This document shows positions 46,901 through 54,723 of a stretch of DNA of 64,000 bases, in pieces. The stretch is from CALECP01 sp964389925. GTDB lineage: Bacteria; Chloroflexota; Anaerolineae; Promineifilales; Promineifilaceae. The position numbers were made by a program, and so were the translations under genes. Within the stretch, counting starts at the first letter, position 1. Each line of letters opens with the position of its first letter. The DNA lies in contig CAYMGE010000013.1 in the NCBI GenBank assembly GCA_964389925.1, forward strand, positions 26,790 to 90,789, given 5' to 3'. Below the pieces are notes generated by a model that searched no databases, was not told where the DNA came from, and saw nothing but the letters and a program-made list of their open reading frames with translations.

Positions 46901-47104
46901 CTCGACTGTCAACTGTCGGCAACGCTGACGTTTAAGTATCCAACGGTGGCGGAATTGGTTGAGCATTTGGCGGAAACTGCCTTGAGTGACTACTTTCAAT
47001 CGGCCGATGTGCCAGCCGCTGTTGAGCCATCGGCCGAACTAGACGAACTCGACTTTGACGATGCACTTGCCCAACTCGCAGACAAGTTGGGTGTTGAACT
47101 ATGA
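40907..47104 (+). CDS. Polyketide synthase KS-AT-DH-cMT-KR-ACP
   Basis: This 2065-residue protein has an N-terminal coiled coil (1-33), a ketosynthase with Cys206, an acyltransferase with Ser642 in GHSLGE and SHSALMEP in the specificity region, and a dehydratase with HDHRVFG (near 933) and HPVVVDAGFQ. A contiguous C-methyltransferase has EVGAGTGG near residue 1373, where the sister gene has the ER inserted. A ketoreductase (GGWGGLG near 1691) has His in place of Tyr in QANHVAANAF, and an ACP has GMDSLLA near 1982. Expected product step: alpha-methylation, ketoreduction and dehydration to a methyl-branched alkene. It starts 58 bases from the divergent XisH gene and ends two bases from the convergent ATPase. 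Confidence 0.95.
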   Translation: MSEQQLQKYQQLMKNAIVELRQLRGQVQQMEQERHEPIAVIGVGCRFPMAANVAAYWQLLRDGVDAIGEVPPDRWPIDDYFDPDPTTAGKMASRYGGFVGDLDQFDPHFFGISPRETVTLDPQQRLLLEVAWEALENAGLAPDQMPRQTGVFTGICGTDYAHLVRMQGLENLDAYYATGSSLGPASGRLSFLLGFQGPSFIVDTACSSSLVATHLAINSLRLGESDVALACGVNRLILPHNTITFSQGRMLAPDGRCKAFDARADGFVRGEGCGVLVLKRLSDAERDGDTIWALLRGSAVNQDGRTSGLTVPNGPSQQAVIRAALADARVNSADLTYIEAHGTGTALGDPIEMHALGAVFEKREQPLLVGSAKTNLGHLEAAAGVAGLIKTILALKHGELPPSLHFETPTPQIAWDELPVEVVSTRRDWPTEKRLAGVSGFGFSGTNAHVVLAAAPEQKVAQSVERSVELLTLSAKSADALTELTASYEAFLQGSSAEFSNICHTATAGRTHFPHRLVLTATSKSDAAHKLARVRLGIDQEGVYHSSGGKPRIAFLFTGQGGQYVGMGRDLYRTQPVFRAAIDECAEIVRDWFDVPLLTLLHKDDRVHETEFTQVATFAIEYALAQMWQSWGVQPAAVMGHSLGEFVAACVAGVFSLRDGLWFVRERGRLMAQTADGTMTAVFADEQTVRDVLRPFPTVSVAVINGDSAVTISGATPAVHAAMQAFEERGIRVKRLNISIGSHSALMEPVLPEFERVARSITYHTPQIPLVSNLTGGVVTDELMRPAHWVRHLREGVRFADGIQQMQALGVDTFIETGPSPMLLKVGKRALNNAGVWLPSIKAGAEWETLLDSVAHLYAQGATLDWQAIAGERRRNVLLPNYPFQRERYWPDMLPAHKPTATHLHPLLQRKVATPRKAIFYESELGAATAYLHDHRVFGEAIMPAAGFLEMALAAGRDQFGAATVCDVSIEQPLRLGEETRVQLVWEWDGQNSAEIEIYSHNSDDWTRHANGRVVRDAEFLQTERLTVPTDGGESAETHYATFQAHGIEYGDTFRAMQTVWHNGDHAIVQLQPTVRTERYHAHPVVVDAGFQLTGVLLGGNYLPIGCDEMRVGAGEPRWCQAYIRAHTEQTATLDLTFYDEAKQPVIQVTGLQLKQADASAFGGRPAWADWLYAVEWRPVVRWGDGSADFPPITHLQTGASPLSAAVIATYHQKIAQLEKASVGYIVTALQQLGATFTVGARLATARQLGVVARYDGLFGRMLTILADASLLSADDGRVIKNPLQLNGQLSAPLPDGAEGTLLHRCGERLADVLRGDVDPLQLLFPNGDTTTTAAIYADSVEAQLVNHAAQETLRQLVASQPAGQGLRILEVGAGTGGTTNKLLPLLDPERTRYIFSDLSPLFLTKAQDRFADYPFIDYRLFDLEQAPREQGFDGSYDVIIAANVVHATRDLAQSVEHLHQLLAPSGVLLLLEGTVRQRWIDLTFGLTEGWWRFADSALRPDHPLLDVDAWRTALVESGLSATALKPSGTVAQTVLIAQKEGMTQSATEAVVHIVEAQDALDFERVCGDLLTKVQTLLAVPQGSPQRHPTPPQLAIVTTGATDGTSPIAAAAWGLGRVVGMEHPELRCLQIDVDSLADVEAVVQRELRAHPNGGQIALRNGQRLQPILTRAATPPTTAPVIRSDVTYLITGGWGGLGLVTADLLVEHGARHLILVGRSAPDQSAQTKIAALRRQGATITLAQADVADRDTLAAIIEAIDPATPLRGIVHAAGTLRDGLLRDQTWANFETVLNAKAVGAWSLHTLTEHLALDFFWLYSSAASLLGSAGQANHVAANAFMDALAHQRRAHGLAGLAINWGVWSEVGSAVESAARLDALGLGAIRTTVGREVMARLFNVTEPQIGVVNVDWERFAGDEGYFGAFSAETTPTAQTDTSAQFLSTLAAAPHHEREGLLQTFIRERVGQVLGWKGRTVALQQGFFELGMDSLLALELRSQLQTALDCQLSATLTFKYPTVAELVEHLAETALSDYFQSADVPAAVEPSAELDELDFDDALAQLADKLGVEL

Positions 47105-47106
47105 TG

Positions 47107-48561
47107 TTATGAAAATACCGTCGCCCGTGTTTCGAGCCAACGTTGCATGTCAGATTCGATTTGCGACAGTGTAATGAGTTGTGCATTGTGCTTTTTTGCC
47201 AGCGTTTGCGCGGCCGACGTGTAGGCACGCCGCGCAAAAAATGCGTAGTGGACGCGCCAAGTCACACTGCCCGGCAACACCTTTTCTGTCTTGTCAATTA
47301 ACGTCTGAATCACGTTTTGATTGACAGGTTTTTGCCCCCACTTGCACTCACCGAGCAAAATCTGCTTGGTGCGCCAACTAATGGCAACCACATCAACTTG
47401 CGCCTCTTTTGACCAAAAACTGCCGACGCGCTCAGGCAAAAATGGCAGTTCGCCCAAGTCGCTGATGATTCGCACCCACTCACGACTCAACTCCTCAAAC
47501 GTATGTGTGCCGATGAAGTCGAGCAGATGATCGTGAAGCAAGGCGGTCGTCTGTTGTGTGCGACCCTGTTCGATGTCGCCCAAATTGGGGAACAAAAAGC
47601 GGAAGTAAAAGCGCAAGTAGGGATCGACGATGACGTAGCGGCCGCGCCGACTCTGCTCTGGGCGACGGCGCGTGGCGGGGACAATCCGTTCGACGTAGCC
47701 CATCTCCTGCAAAATCGACAGATATTTGTTGATGTTGGAACGCGCAATCCCCGCATAGGTGGCGATGGCGGTGAGTTGGTGATTGCCAGCCGCAATCGCG
47801 TTCATGATCGCCATGTAGTTGCGCGGTTCTGTCAACTGTTCGCGCAACAAAAAGACCGCATCTGTGAGCATCACGTTGAGCGGTGTGACGACGCGCTGTT
47901 GGAGATTTTGCAAGATGTTGCGCTCGTCGTCGAACTGTTCGATGTAGGCAGGGATGCCGCCCGCCATGGTGAAGACGGCGACCCGCTGTTCGGCGTTGTA
48001 GTTGGGCAGGAAGCCAGCTAGCGCACCAAAGGAAAGGGGTTGGAGCTTGAGACGCGCCGTCGCACGACCATAGAGCGGTGCGTGATAATCGAGAGCCGCC
48101 CGTTGAATGATACCCGCCAACGAACCCGTCAAAATCAAGAAGATGTTCGACTGCTTGAGCTGATGATCCCATGCTCGCTGGATGAGGCTTGGCACTTCGG
48201 AATTGGCCTGCATCACGTAGGTGATCTCGTCTAGGACGACGACAAGACGGCGTGTTTGCGTGGCGCGGCTCAGTTCGGCAAAAACCGCATCCCACGATCC
48301 ATAGCTGAACGTCGAGCTGTTTGGCGTGTTGGGGTGCAGAAATTGGAACAGCTTTTGGGACACCTCGCGTAGTTGGTTGACGGCCGATGTTTGCGAAGCC
48401 ATCCAGTAAAAATAAGAATCGGGCAGTATATTCGCCCAGTGTGTGACCAAGCGCGTTTTACCGACCCGACGGCGACCGTACAAGATGAGCAGTTGCGCCC
48501 CCTTGCGGTGGTACAGATCGGTCAACAGTTGGAGTTCCATTTCGCGTGAAACGAAGTTCAT
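47107..48561 (-). CDS. ATP-binding protein with DUF234 / PD-(D/E)XK-like C-terminus (paralogue)
   Basis: This 484-residue protein has GRRRVGKTRL as P-loop, VVVLDEITYV as Walker B, and AQVDVVAISWRTKQILLGECKWG as the nuclease-like core. It is highly similar to the gene at 31785-33230 over the whole length, and both sit in the same orientation between PKS genes. The pair probably arose by duplication or by two insertions of the same element type. It is divergent from the next PKS across a 78-base region holding a perfect inverted repeat. Confidence 0.88.
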   Translation of the reverse strand: MNFVSREMELQLLTDLYHRKGAQLLILYGRRRVGKTRLVTHWANILPDSYFYWMASQTSAVNQLREVSQKLFQFLHPNTPNSSTFSYGSWDAVFAELSRATQTRRLVVVLDEITYVMQANSEVPSLIQRAWDHQLKQSNIFLILTGSLAGIIQRAALDYHAPLYGRATARLKLQPLSFGALAGFLPNYNAEQRVAVFTMAGGIPAYIEQFDDERNILQNLQQRVVTPLNVMLTDAVFLLREQLTEPRNYMAIMNAIAAGNHQLTAIATYAGIARSNINKYLSILQEMGYVERIVPATRRRPEQSRRGRYVIVDPYLRFYFRFLFPNLGDIEQGRTQQTTALLHDHLLDFIGTHTFEELSREWVRIISDLGELPFLPERVGSFWSKEAQVDVVAISWRTKQILLGECKWGQKPVNQNVIQTLIDKTEKVLPGSVTWRVHYAFFARRAYTSAAQTLAKKHNAQLITLSQIESDMQRWLETRATVFS

Positions 48562-48579
48562 TTTGAGCCTCTATTTTGC

Positions 48580-48618
48580 TAAGGAGTAAGACGAGTATGA
48601 TACTTGTCTTACTCCTTA
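48580..48618. promoter_or_regulatory. 13-bp inverted repeat between ATPase and PKS
   Basis: TAAGGAGTAAGAC (48580-48592) and GTCTTACTCCTTA (48606-48618) are perfect complements with a 13-base spacer. The element lies 18 bases from the ATPase start, the same distance as the palindrome at 33248, though the sequence differs. Confidence 0.6.
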
Positions 48619-48639
48619 ATTTCAAATCAGTTTAGCGAT

Positions 48640-51600
48640 ATGAGTGACAAACAAGCCCTTTACGAACGGCTGATTAAGCAGTCGTTACAGAAGATCAACG
48701 CGGCCGAAGCAGAGATCGAGACGCTCCGCCACGCACCAATTGCGGTGGTGGGGGTGGGGTGTCGGTTGCCATCGGCCGAAAATCCCACCCAATTTTGGCA
48801 ACTGCTACGCGATGGAAACGATCCCGTGCGCGAAGTGCCAGCAGATCGCTGGGACGCGAACGCCTTTTACGACCCCATGCCGCGCACGGCGGGCAAAAGC
48901 TATGTGCGACACGCCCATTTTCTCGACCAAGTTGACCAGTTCGACGCGCCATTTTTTGGCATTTCGCCGCGTGAGGCGATGATGCTCGACCCGCAACAGC
49001 GGCTCCTGCTCGAAGTGACGTGGGAGGCACTAGAGAGCGCGGGGATTCCGCCGACGACTCTGCGTGGGACGCAAACGGGCGTGTTTATGGGGATGATGTC
49101 CTATCAAGAGTACGCGCAGATGGGCAGTGCGCCGCACCTGCTCGACCCGTACACGGCGGGTGGCACGGCGATGGCGGTAGCGACGGGGCGTATCTCCTAC
49201 ATTTTGGGAACGCACGGCCCGTCAATGGTCGTTAGCACCGCTTGTTCGGCCTCGCTGGTGGCAGTGCATCTGGCGGTGCAGAGCTTGCGGCGTGGCGAGT
49301 GTGATGTGGCGCTGGTCGGTGGAGTCAATCTACTGCTTTCCCCTAATTCGACGATTGCACAGGCACAGGCGCAGATGTTGGCTCATGATGGTCGTTGTAA
49401 GACGTTCGACGCATCGGCCGATGGGATGGGGCGCGGCGAAGGGTGCGGCGTGATTGCCTTGAAGCGACTCACCGACGCAGAGCGTGATTGCGTTTGGGGC
49501 GTGATTCGTGGCACAGCGGTCAATCACGATGGCCCTTCCTCTGGGTTGACCGTTCCCAGCGAAATGGCACAAGCGCAGTTGATCCGCGCCGCGTTAAGTA
49601 ATGCCAAAGCCACCCCGCAAGAAGTCGCCTACATTGAAGCGCACGGCACGGGGACGAAGCTCGGCGACCCCATCGAGATGGGTGCGTTGGGTGCGGTTTT
49701 TGGCAAAGAGCCGCTGATCGTTGGGTCGGTCAAAAGCAATTTGGGGCATTTGGAAGCGGCGGCAGGGATTACGGGACTGATTAAAGTGCTGCTGGCGATG
49801 CGGCATGAGAAAATTCCGCCGCACCCCCATTTTGAAACGCCCAACCCGATGATCGATTGGGAACTGATGAATGCGACCATTCCAACGGAGTTGGTTGCAT
49901 GGCCTGATGACAAAAAGTTGGCGGGGGTGAGTTCTTTTGGGGTTGGGGGGACGAACGCGCATGTGGTTTTGGAGAAAACGCGGATAGAGGAGAATGTGGA
50001 TGGGGGGGAAGATGCGCGGCATTTATTGGTTTTGTCGGCAAAGAGTGAGGCGGCTTTGCGGGGTCAGGTTACACGGTACGGGGAGTATATAATAGAGGAA
50101 GATGTGTTGAAACATTCTCCCCAATTGGGCAACGTATGTTATACGGCGGCGGTGGGGCGGTCGCACTATCCGTATCGGCTGGCGGTGGTGGGGGATTGCA
50201 CTGAAACGCTAGTCGCCAACCTCCAAACAGCCGAAATCGCGCATCATGATGAACCACCGCGTATCGCCTTCTTGTTCACTGGTCAGGGCGGACAATACCC
50301 GAATATGGGGCGCGAGTTGTATGAAAGCCAACACGTTTTTCGACAGACCATCGACGAATGCGCCGCCATTGTTGCCGCGCAGGGCATCTTGGATCGACCG
50401 CTACTCGACGTGTTGTACCCCGCTGATCCCAACGACCGCGCCGTAGACGATACCCGTTACACACATCCCGCGCTATTTGCGGTCGAGTACGCGCTGGCGC
50501 AACTGTGGCTGTCGTGGGGAGTGGAGCCGACTGCCCTGCTCGGTCACAGCATGGGGGAATATACGGCGGCATGTGTGGCGGGGGTATTCTCGCTGGCAGA
50601 CGGGTTGCGGCTGGTGACGGAGCGCGGACGCTTGACGACGCAGACGGCGGCGGGGTGCATGGCGGCGGTCAAGGCGGATGCAGAGCGCGTCGCAGACTGT
50701 TTGCATGGGCGGGATGGCGTTTCGATTGCGGCGGTCAATGGCCCCGATGCGACGGTGATTTCTGGGTCGCCAACCGCGATTGAGCAGGCCAAAACGCTGT
50801 TGAACGCGCACGGGATCAAGGTGAAGGTGCTGAACATCTCGTTTGGGTCGCACTCGCCGCTGATGGAGCCTGTGATGGGGGCGTTTGAACGGGTGGTGCG
50901 GGGGGTGGGGTTGCATCGGCCGAAAATCCGCCTCATCTCCAACGCCGCAGGCCAACTCGTCAGCGACGAAATGACCGACCCCGCCTACTGGACGCGCCAT
51001 CTGCGCCAGCCCGTGCAGTTTGCGGCGGGCATGGCGACGCTTGGCGAGATGGGGATCGGCGCGTTTATCGAAGTTAGTCCGTTGCCGATGCTGTTGAGCA
51101 TGGGACAACACTGTTTGCCCGCTAGTGAGGCGGTTTGGTTGCCGACGTTGCGGCCGAATGATGAGCAAACGTTGTGGCAGAGTGTTGGCCAACTGTACAC
51201 AGCGGGGGTTGAGATCGACTGGAACGCCTTCTATGCAGGCAAATCGCGCCACAAAGTGAGCGATTTACCAACTTACGCATGGCAACGACAGCGACACTGG
51301 CTGCCTGAGACAAAGCCAACTGTCGAGAGTTCGCCCGTTTTGCAGATGTTGGCGAACGGCGATCAGACGCAACTCATTCAGCAGTTGATGGGAGGATTCG
51401 CTTTGGAACAGCAGGCGATTTTGTCCGATGTGGTGGCGGCATTGATCGCCGCGCATCGAAATTTTGACGCACAGTCAATAGATTTTGCGGAGTGGTATTA
51501 TCAAATCGACTGGCAGTTGCAAACTGTCACAACTGCCGACCCCCTGACCATTTCAAAGTGGTGCATCATCGCTGATAACGCGGCGATTGCCCAGCCGCTT

Positions 51601-53238
51601 GCAGATCATTTGATGGCGCAAGGGGCAGCGTGTGTTGTGATGGACAGATGGGATGCGACAGTTGATGCGGATGAAATCGTCTACTGTGCGGGAGAAAGTG
51701 ACGATCCGCTATCGCACTGTGAGCGTGTGTTGACATTGATTCAGCAGTTGATTGACACAGACGTGTCGCCTCATCTTTGGATGGTGACGACGGGCGCACA
51801 GCCTGTGGCGGGTGAAACGCTGTCGCCAGAGCAAGCGACACTGTGGGGATTGGGCAAGGTAGCGGCGTTGGAGCATCCTGAGTTGCGGGTGCGACTGGTT
51901 GATATTGGTTGCGAAGTGGATATTGACGGGTTGGCTCAATCGCTGTTGCGTGACAGTGCTGAAACGCAGATCGCGTTTCGTGATGGGCGACGCTATGTGG
52001 CGCGATTGGTGCAGGCAAATCCGCCGACAGGGGTTGGGGTGCGTTTTTCGGCCGAAAAAACAATCCTCATCACGGGCGGTCTCGGCGGGTTGGGGCTGGC
52101 GGTGGCACGTTGGATGGTTGAGCAGGGGGCGCGACGGCTGGTGCTGATCGGCCGCTCTTCCCCATCTACACAGGCACAGCAATTGATTGACCAGCTAACC
52201 GCCAAAGGCGCACAAATCAACGTCATGCAAGCAGACGTATCGCAACGCGCCGACGTGGAGCGCGTCTTTAACGCCATCGACCCCGTCTATCCGCTGTGCG
52301 GCATTATCCACGCGGCGGGAACGCTCGACGACGGCGTATTGCGAAAGCAGACGATTGACCGCTTCCGCACGGTGTTTGGGGCGAAGGTGGACGGGGCGCG
52401 GTGGTTGCATGAGTTTTCGGCCGAACTCCCCCTCGATTTCTTCATTCTCTTCTCGTCGGCCGCTTCCCTACTCGGCTCGGCAAGTCAGGCCAATCACGCC
52501 GCCGCCAACAGCTTCATGGACGCGCTGGCACACTATCGCGTCGAGCGCGGCCTAGTCGGGTTGAGCATCAACTGGGGGGCGTGGGAGTCGGTCGGCGCGG
52601 CGGCGCACAAAATGGAGCGCATTACCCAGCGCGGTGTTGGCTCGATCTCGCCCCAGCAAGGCATTAAAACGCTGGCGCAATGGTTTAATCAACATGGACA
52701 GGTTGGTATTGTGCCGATTATGTGGGATGAGTTTAGGGAGCAAGTCGCCGACGCGCCGCTGTTTGAACGCTTTGTCGAGCCGACAACCGTCGAGCGTCGA
52801 ACAGACGGACAACCCCGCTTTGCCGACGCGATCCGCGATGCCCCTGTCGAGCAGCACCGTGCCATCTTGCGCGAGCATCTGCACAGCGACGTTCGGCGTG
52901 TGCTGGGCTTCCCGCCGACACAGCCCATCGCGCCCAAAACGGGCTTCTTCGATTTGGGGATGGATTCGCTAATGGCGGTCGAGCTTCGCAATCGTCTGCA
53001 AAAGACGTTTGGTGTTGCGCTGTCGTCAACGCTGGCGTTTGATTATCCCAATCCCGCCGCGCTGGAGGCGTATATCGCTGAACAGATAGGCGTTGCCGCC
53101 GACACGCCACAGTTGTTGCTGGCTGATGAACCTGCTGTCAATGGTCATCATACCGATGAGTTTGTCGCTGAGGTCGAGCAGTTGCAGACGATGGCGGCGT
53201 TAGAGGCAGCAATTGAGGCTGAATTGCAGCACATTTAG
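48640..53238 (+). CDS. Polyketide synthase KS-AT-KR-ACP
   Basis: I chose ATG 48640 because the docking coiled coil begins there (MSDKQALYERLIKQSLQ); the frame is open to 48604. The 1532-residue protein has a ketosynthase with Cys202 (TACSAS), an acyltransferase with Ser637 in GHSMGE and FGSHSPLMEP, a ketoreductase (GGLGGLG near 1147), and an ACP (GMDSLM near 1441). There is no dehydratase or methyltransferase, so it should leave a beta-hydroxyl. The C-terminal tail is acidic and helical, typical of a docking segment. Confidence 0.95.
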   Translation: MSDKQALYERLIKQSLQKINAAEAEIETLRHAPIAVVGVGCRLPSAENPTQFWQLLRDGNDPVREVPADRWDANAFYDPMPRTAGKSYVRHAHFLDQVDQFDAPFFGISPREAMMLDPQQRLLLEVTWEALESAGIPPTTLRGTQTGVFMGMMSYQEYAQMGSAPHLLDPYTAGGTAMAVATGRISYILGTHGPSMVVSTACSASLVAVHLAVQSLRRGECDVALVGGVNLLLSPNSTIAQAQAQMLAHDGRCKTFDASADGMGRGEGCGVIALKRLTDAERDCVWGVIRGTAVNHDGPSSGLTVPSEMAQAQLIRAALSNAKATPQEVAYIEAHGTGTKLGDPIEMGALGAVFGKEPLIVGSVKSNLGHLEAAAGITGLIKVLLAMRHEKIPPHPHFETPNPMIDWELMNATIPTELVAWPDDKKLAGVSSFGVGGTNAHVVLEKTRIEENVDGGEDARHLLVLSAKSEAALRGQVTRYGEYIIEEDVLKHSPQLGNVCYTAAVGRSHYPYRLAVVGDCTETLVANLQTAEIAHHDEPPRIAFLFTGQGGQYPNMGRELYESQHVFRQTIDECAAIVAAQGILDRPLLDVLYPADPNDRAVDDTRYTHPALFAVEYALAQLWLSWGVEPTALLGHSMGEYTAACVAGVFSLADGLRLVTERGRLTTQTAAGCMAAVKADAERVADCLHGRDGVSIAAVNGPDATVISGSPTAIEQAKTLLNAHGIKVKVLNISFGSHSPLMEPVMGAFERVVRGVGLHRPKIRLISNAAGQLVSDEMTDPAYWTRHLRQPVQFAAGMATLGEMGIGAFIEVSPLPMLLSMGQHCLPASEAVWLPTLRPNDEQTLWQSVGQLYTAGVEIDWNAFYAGKSRHKVSDLPTYAWQRQRHWLPETKPTVESSPVLQMLANGDQTQLIQQLMGGFALEQQAILSDVVAALIAAHRNFDAQSIDFAEWYYQIDWQLQTVTTADPLTISKWCIIADNAAIAQPLADHLMAQGAACVVMDRWDATVDADEIVYCAGESDDPLSHCERVLTLIQQLIDTDVSPHLWMVTTGAQPVAGETLSPEQATLWGLGKVAALEHPELRVRLVDIGCEVDIDGLAQSLLRDSAETQIAFRDGRRYVARLVQANPPTGVGVRFSAEKTILITGGLGGLGLAVARWMVEQGARRLVLIGRSSPSTQAQQLIDQLTAKGAQINVMQADVSQRADVERVFNAIDPVYPLCGIIHAAGTLDDGVLRKQTIDRFRTVFGAKVDGARWLHEFSAELPLDFFILFSSAASLLGSASQANHAAANSFMDALAHYRVERGLVGLSINWGAWESVGAAAHKMERITQRGVGSISPQQGIKTLAQWFNQHGQVGIVPIMWDEFREQVADAPLFERFVEPTTVERRTDGQPRFADAIRDAPVEQHRAILREHLHSDVRRVLGFPPTQPIAPKTGFFDLGMDSLMAVELRNRLQKTFGVALSSTLAFDYPNPAALEAYIAEQIGVAADTPQLLLADEPAVNGHHTDEFVAEVEQLQTMAALEAAIEAELQHI

Positions 53239-53268
53239 GCGAAACGAGACGTTCAACTGCTCCCAATT

Positions 53269-53297
53269 TTGACAACCCCATTTCCGACTGTTAAACT
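53269..53297 (+). promoter_or_regulatory. Sigma-70-like promoter for the Phd-type operon
   Basis: TTGACA (53269-53274) and TAAACT (53292-53297) are 17 bases apart, 33 bases before the ATG at 53331. A CTGTACAG palindrome lies just downstream and could be an autoregulatory site. Confidence 0.5.
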
Positions 53298-53330
53298 GTG
53301 CATCTATCTGTACAGTTGACGAGGATTATC

Positions 53331-53885
53331 ATGCAACAAACAATGAGCATCACGGAAGTGCGTAACAATTTTCCAGCCCTTGTGCGTCAGATTGCCGAAC
53401 GGGGCGGGTCGATTGTGGTCACAAATCGCAATCGGCCGCAAGCGGTTCTCGTCGCGTGGGAGACGTTTGAGCGACAACAAAAAGAGTTGGCAATCACGGC
53501 GCGTTCGCAGTTGACGACCACCGTTGAGCGGATGGTAAAGCTGGTCGGTGCGATGGAGGAGATATACGATGTGGGGAGTTATGAGGTTGCGAGTTGGACA
53601 CAGGATTTGCTGTTGTTTTCGCGGCAGGCGTGGCGACAAAGTCGGTTACTCCAGAAGCCATACACATTTTTAGCGTTCTTAATCACCAACGCGCTGGAGA
53701 ATTTGATCGCATACAAAGAGCCAATTACGCTCGAACAGTTAGCGACGCTCTGCGACATCATTCCGCTGTTGAATGCGGATAATTTGACGACGGAGCAGGG
53801 GCGGTCGGCCGATATTGCCCTGCTCAATGTTGACCTTAACGCGATTGCCCCGATAGGGGATGAATTGGCCGCATTGTATGAGTAA
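53331..53885 (+). CDS. Phd/YefM-type antitoxin with a C-terminal helical extension
   Basis: I chose ATG 53331 because the Phd fold starts there (MSITEVRNNFPALVRQI, VVTNRNRPQAVLVAWETFE) and a GAGG lies upstream. The 184 residues are about twice the usual length; the extra 110 residues are helical and unrecognised. The last eight bases overlap the downstream gene. It should bind its own promoter and neutralise the partner. Confidence 0.8.
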   Translation: MQQTMSITEVRNNFPALVRQIAERGGSIVVTNRNRPQAVLVAWETFERQQKELAITARSQLTTTVERMVKLVGAMEEIYDVGSYEVASWTQDLLLFSRQAWRQSRLLQKPYTFLAFLITNALENLIAYKEPITLEQLATLCDIIPLLNADNLTTEQGRSADIALLNVDLNAIAPIGDELAALYE

Positions 53886-54645
53886 GCCGTCTCTTTTCCT
53901 CGAAACGACCATCCAAATTCTACGACAATTTGGTAGCCGCGCTCGTCAACTTGAGCTAAAGAGAGAGTTAGCGGCGTATCGGCTCATTACATCAAATTAC
54001 GTGTATGGCGAATATCTGCGTACCATCGTCAATGATGCGACTGCACTGCACCGACTCGCATTGACGGAAGATCATTTCGATGATCTCATCACGGCAATCG
54101 GTCAACACATCAACAAACGTCAGGCGAGCCGCATGAACTTGATTCTCGCCAATGTGATTCGCCAATACACCTACACCTCACAAAGCACAACTGAACAACT
54201 GAGTGAGAATCTCGGTTTCATGCTCGACTCGATGTTTACAAACCGTTTTTGGCTGGACATCGACGAGGTAATCAATACGACGCAGTGTGGGCTTGCGCTT
54301 GAGCATCCCATTTTAGTCGATGATCATTACAATTTGCGCGTCCAGTGCATTCGGAAGGTGCGTGAATGCAATCTCGCGGAGCAGATGGCGGCATGGCAAC
54401 CGCAACTGCGCGTATTGGCGGAGGGGTTGCGCGGCGAAAAAGATCAATCGCTACGGCGGATGGGGGAGTTGGCGGCGCAAATTATTGACGATCCCATTTT
54501 GGCACGCGGCCGCAACTGTACGTGGTACTTGGGGGATATGGTGATCGCGCTCACGTTGCCAGAGGATGTGCCGCTGTACACGACCAATCGCCGCCACTTT
54601 GAACCGCTGCTTGCACTGCTCGGCAAGCAATTGCATACACCATAG
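53878..54645 (+). CDS. Possible PIN-like toxin partner, large form
   Basis: I chose ATG 53878 because it overlaps the antitoxin stop and gives MSKPSLFLETTIQILRQF, a PIN-like first strand with an acidic residue. The C-terminus LGDMVIALTLPEDVPLYTTNRRHFEPL matches the last PIN motif (acidic, then T-N-x-x-x-F). Between them are about 190 helical residues, so at 255 residues it is much longer than usual PIN toxins. The function is inferred from the neighbour and the two end motifs. Confidence 0.6.
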   Translation: MSKPSLFLETTIQILRQFGSRARQLELKRELAAYRLITSNYVYGEYLRTIVNDATALHRLALTEDHFDDLITAIGQHINKRQASRMNLILANVIRQYTYTSQSTTEQLSENLGFMLDSMFTNRFWLDIDEVINTTQCGLALEHPILVDDHYNLRVQCIRKVRECNLAEQMAAWQPQLRVLAEGLRGEKDQSLRRMGELAAQIIDDPILARGRNCTWYLGDMVIALTLPEDVPLYTTNRRHFEPLLALLGKQLHTP

Positions 54646-54676
54646 CCCTTAGTTTCAACAATTCAATTTCATAACG

Positions 54677-54702
54677 ACACCCATCGGCCGATGGGTGTTT
54701 TT
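54677..54702 (+). terminator. Rho-independent terminator built on the TCGGCCGA palindrome
   Basis: The 22-base perfect palindrome at 54677-54698 (ACACCCAT, CGGCCG, ATGGGTGT) is followed by TTTTT. Its centre is a copy of the iterated octamer. It should end the Phd-type operon just before the next PKS, whose AGGAG is at 54714-54718. Confidence 0.8.
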
Positions 54703-54723
54703 GCATCCCGAAAAGGAGATTAA

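Noticed and set aside
39300..52560. Tyr-to-His change in three ketoreductases as proof of inactivity
   Set aside because: QANHxAANxF occurs, as far as I recall, in many cyanobacterial and myxobacterial ketoreductases believed active, so the change alone is not decisive. The fourth ketoreductase has the normal Tyr.
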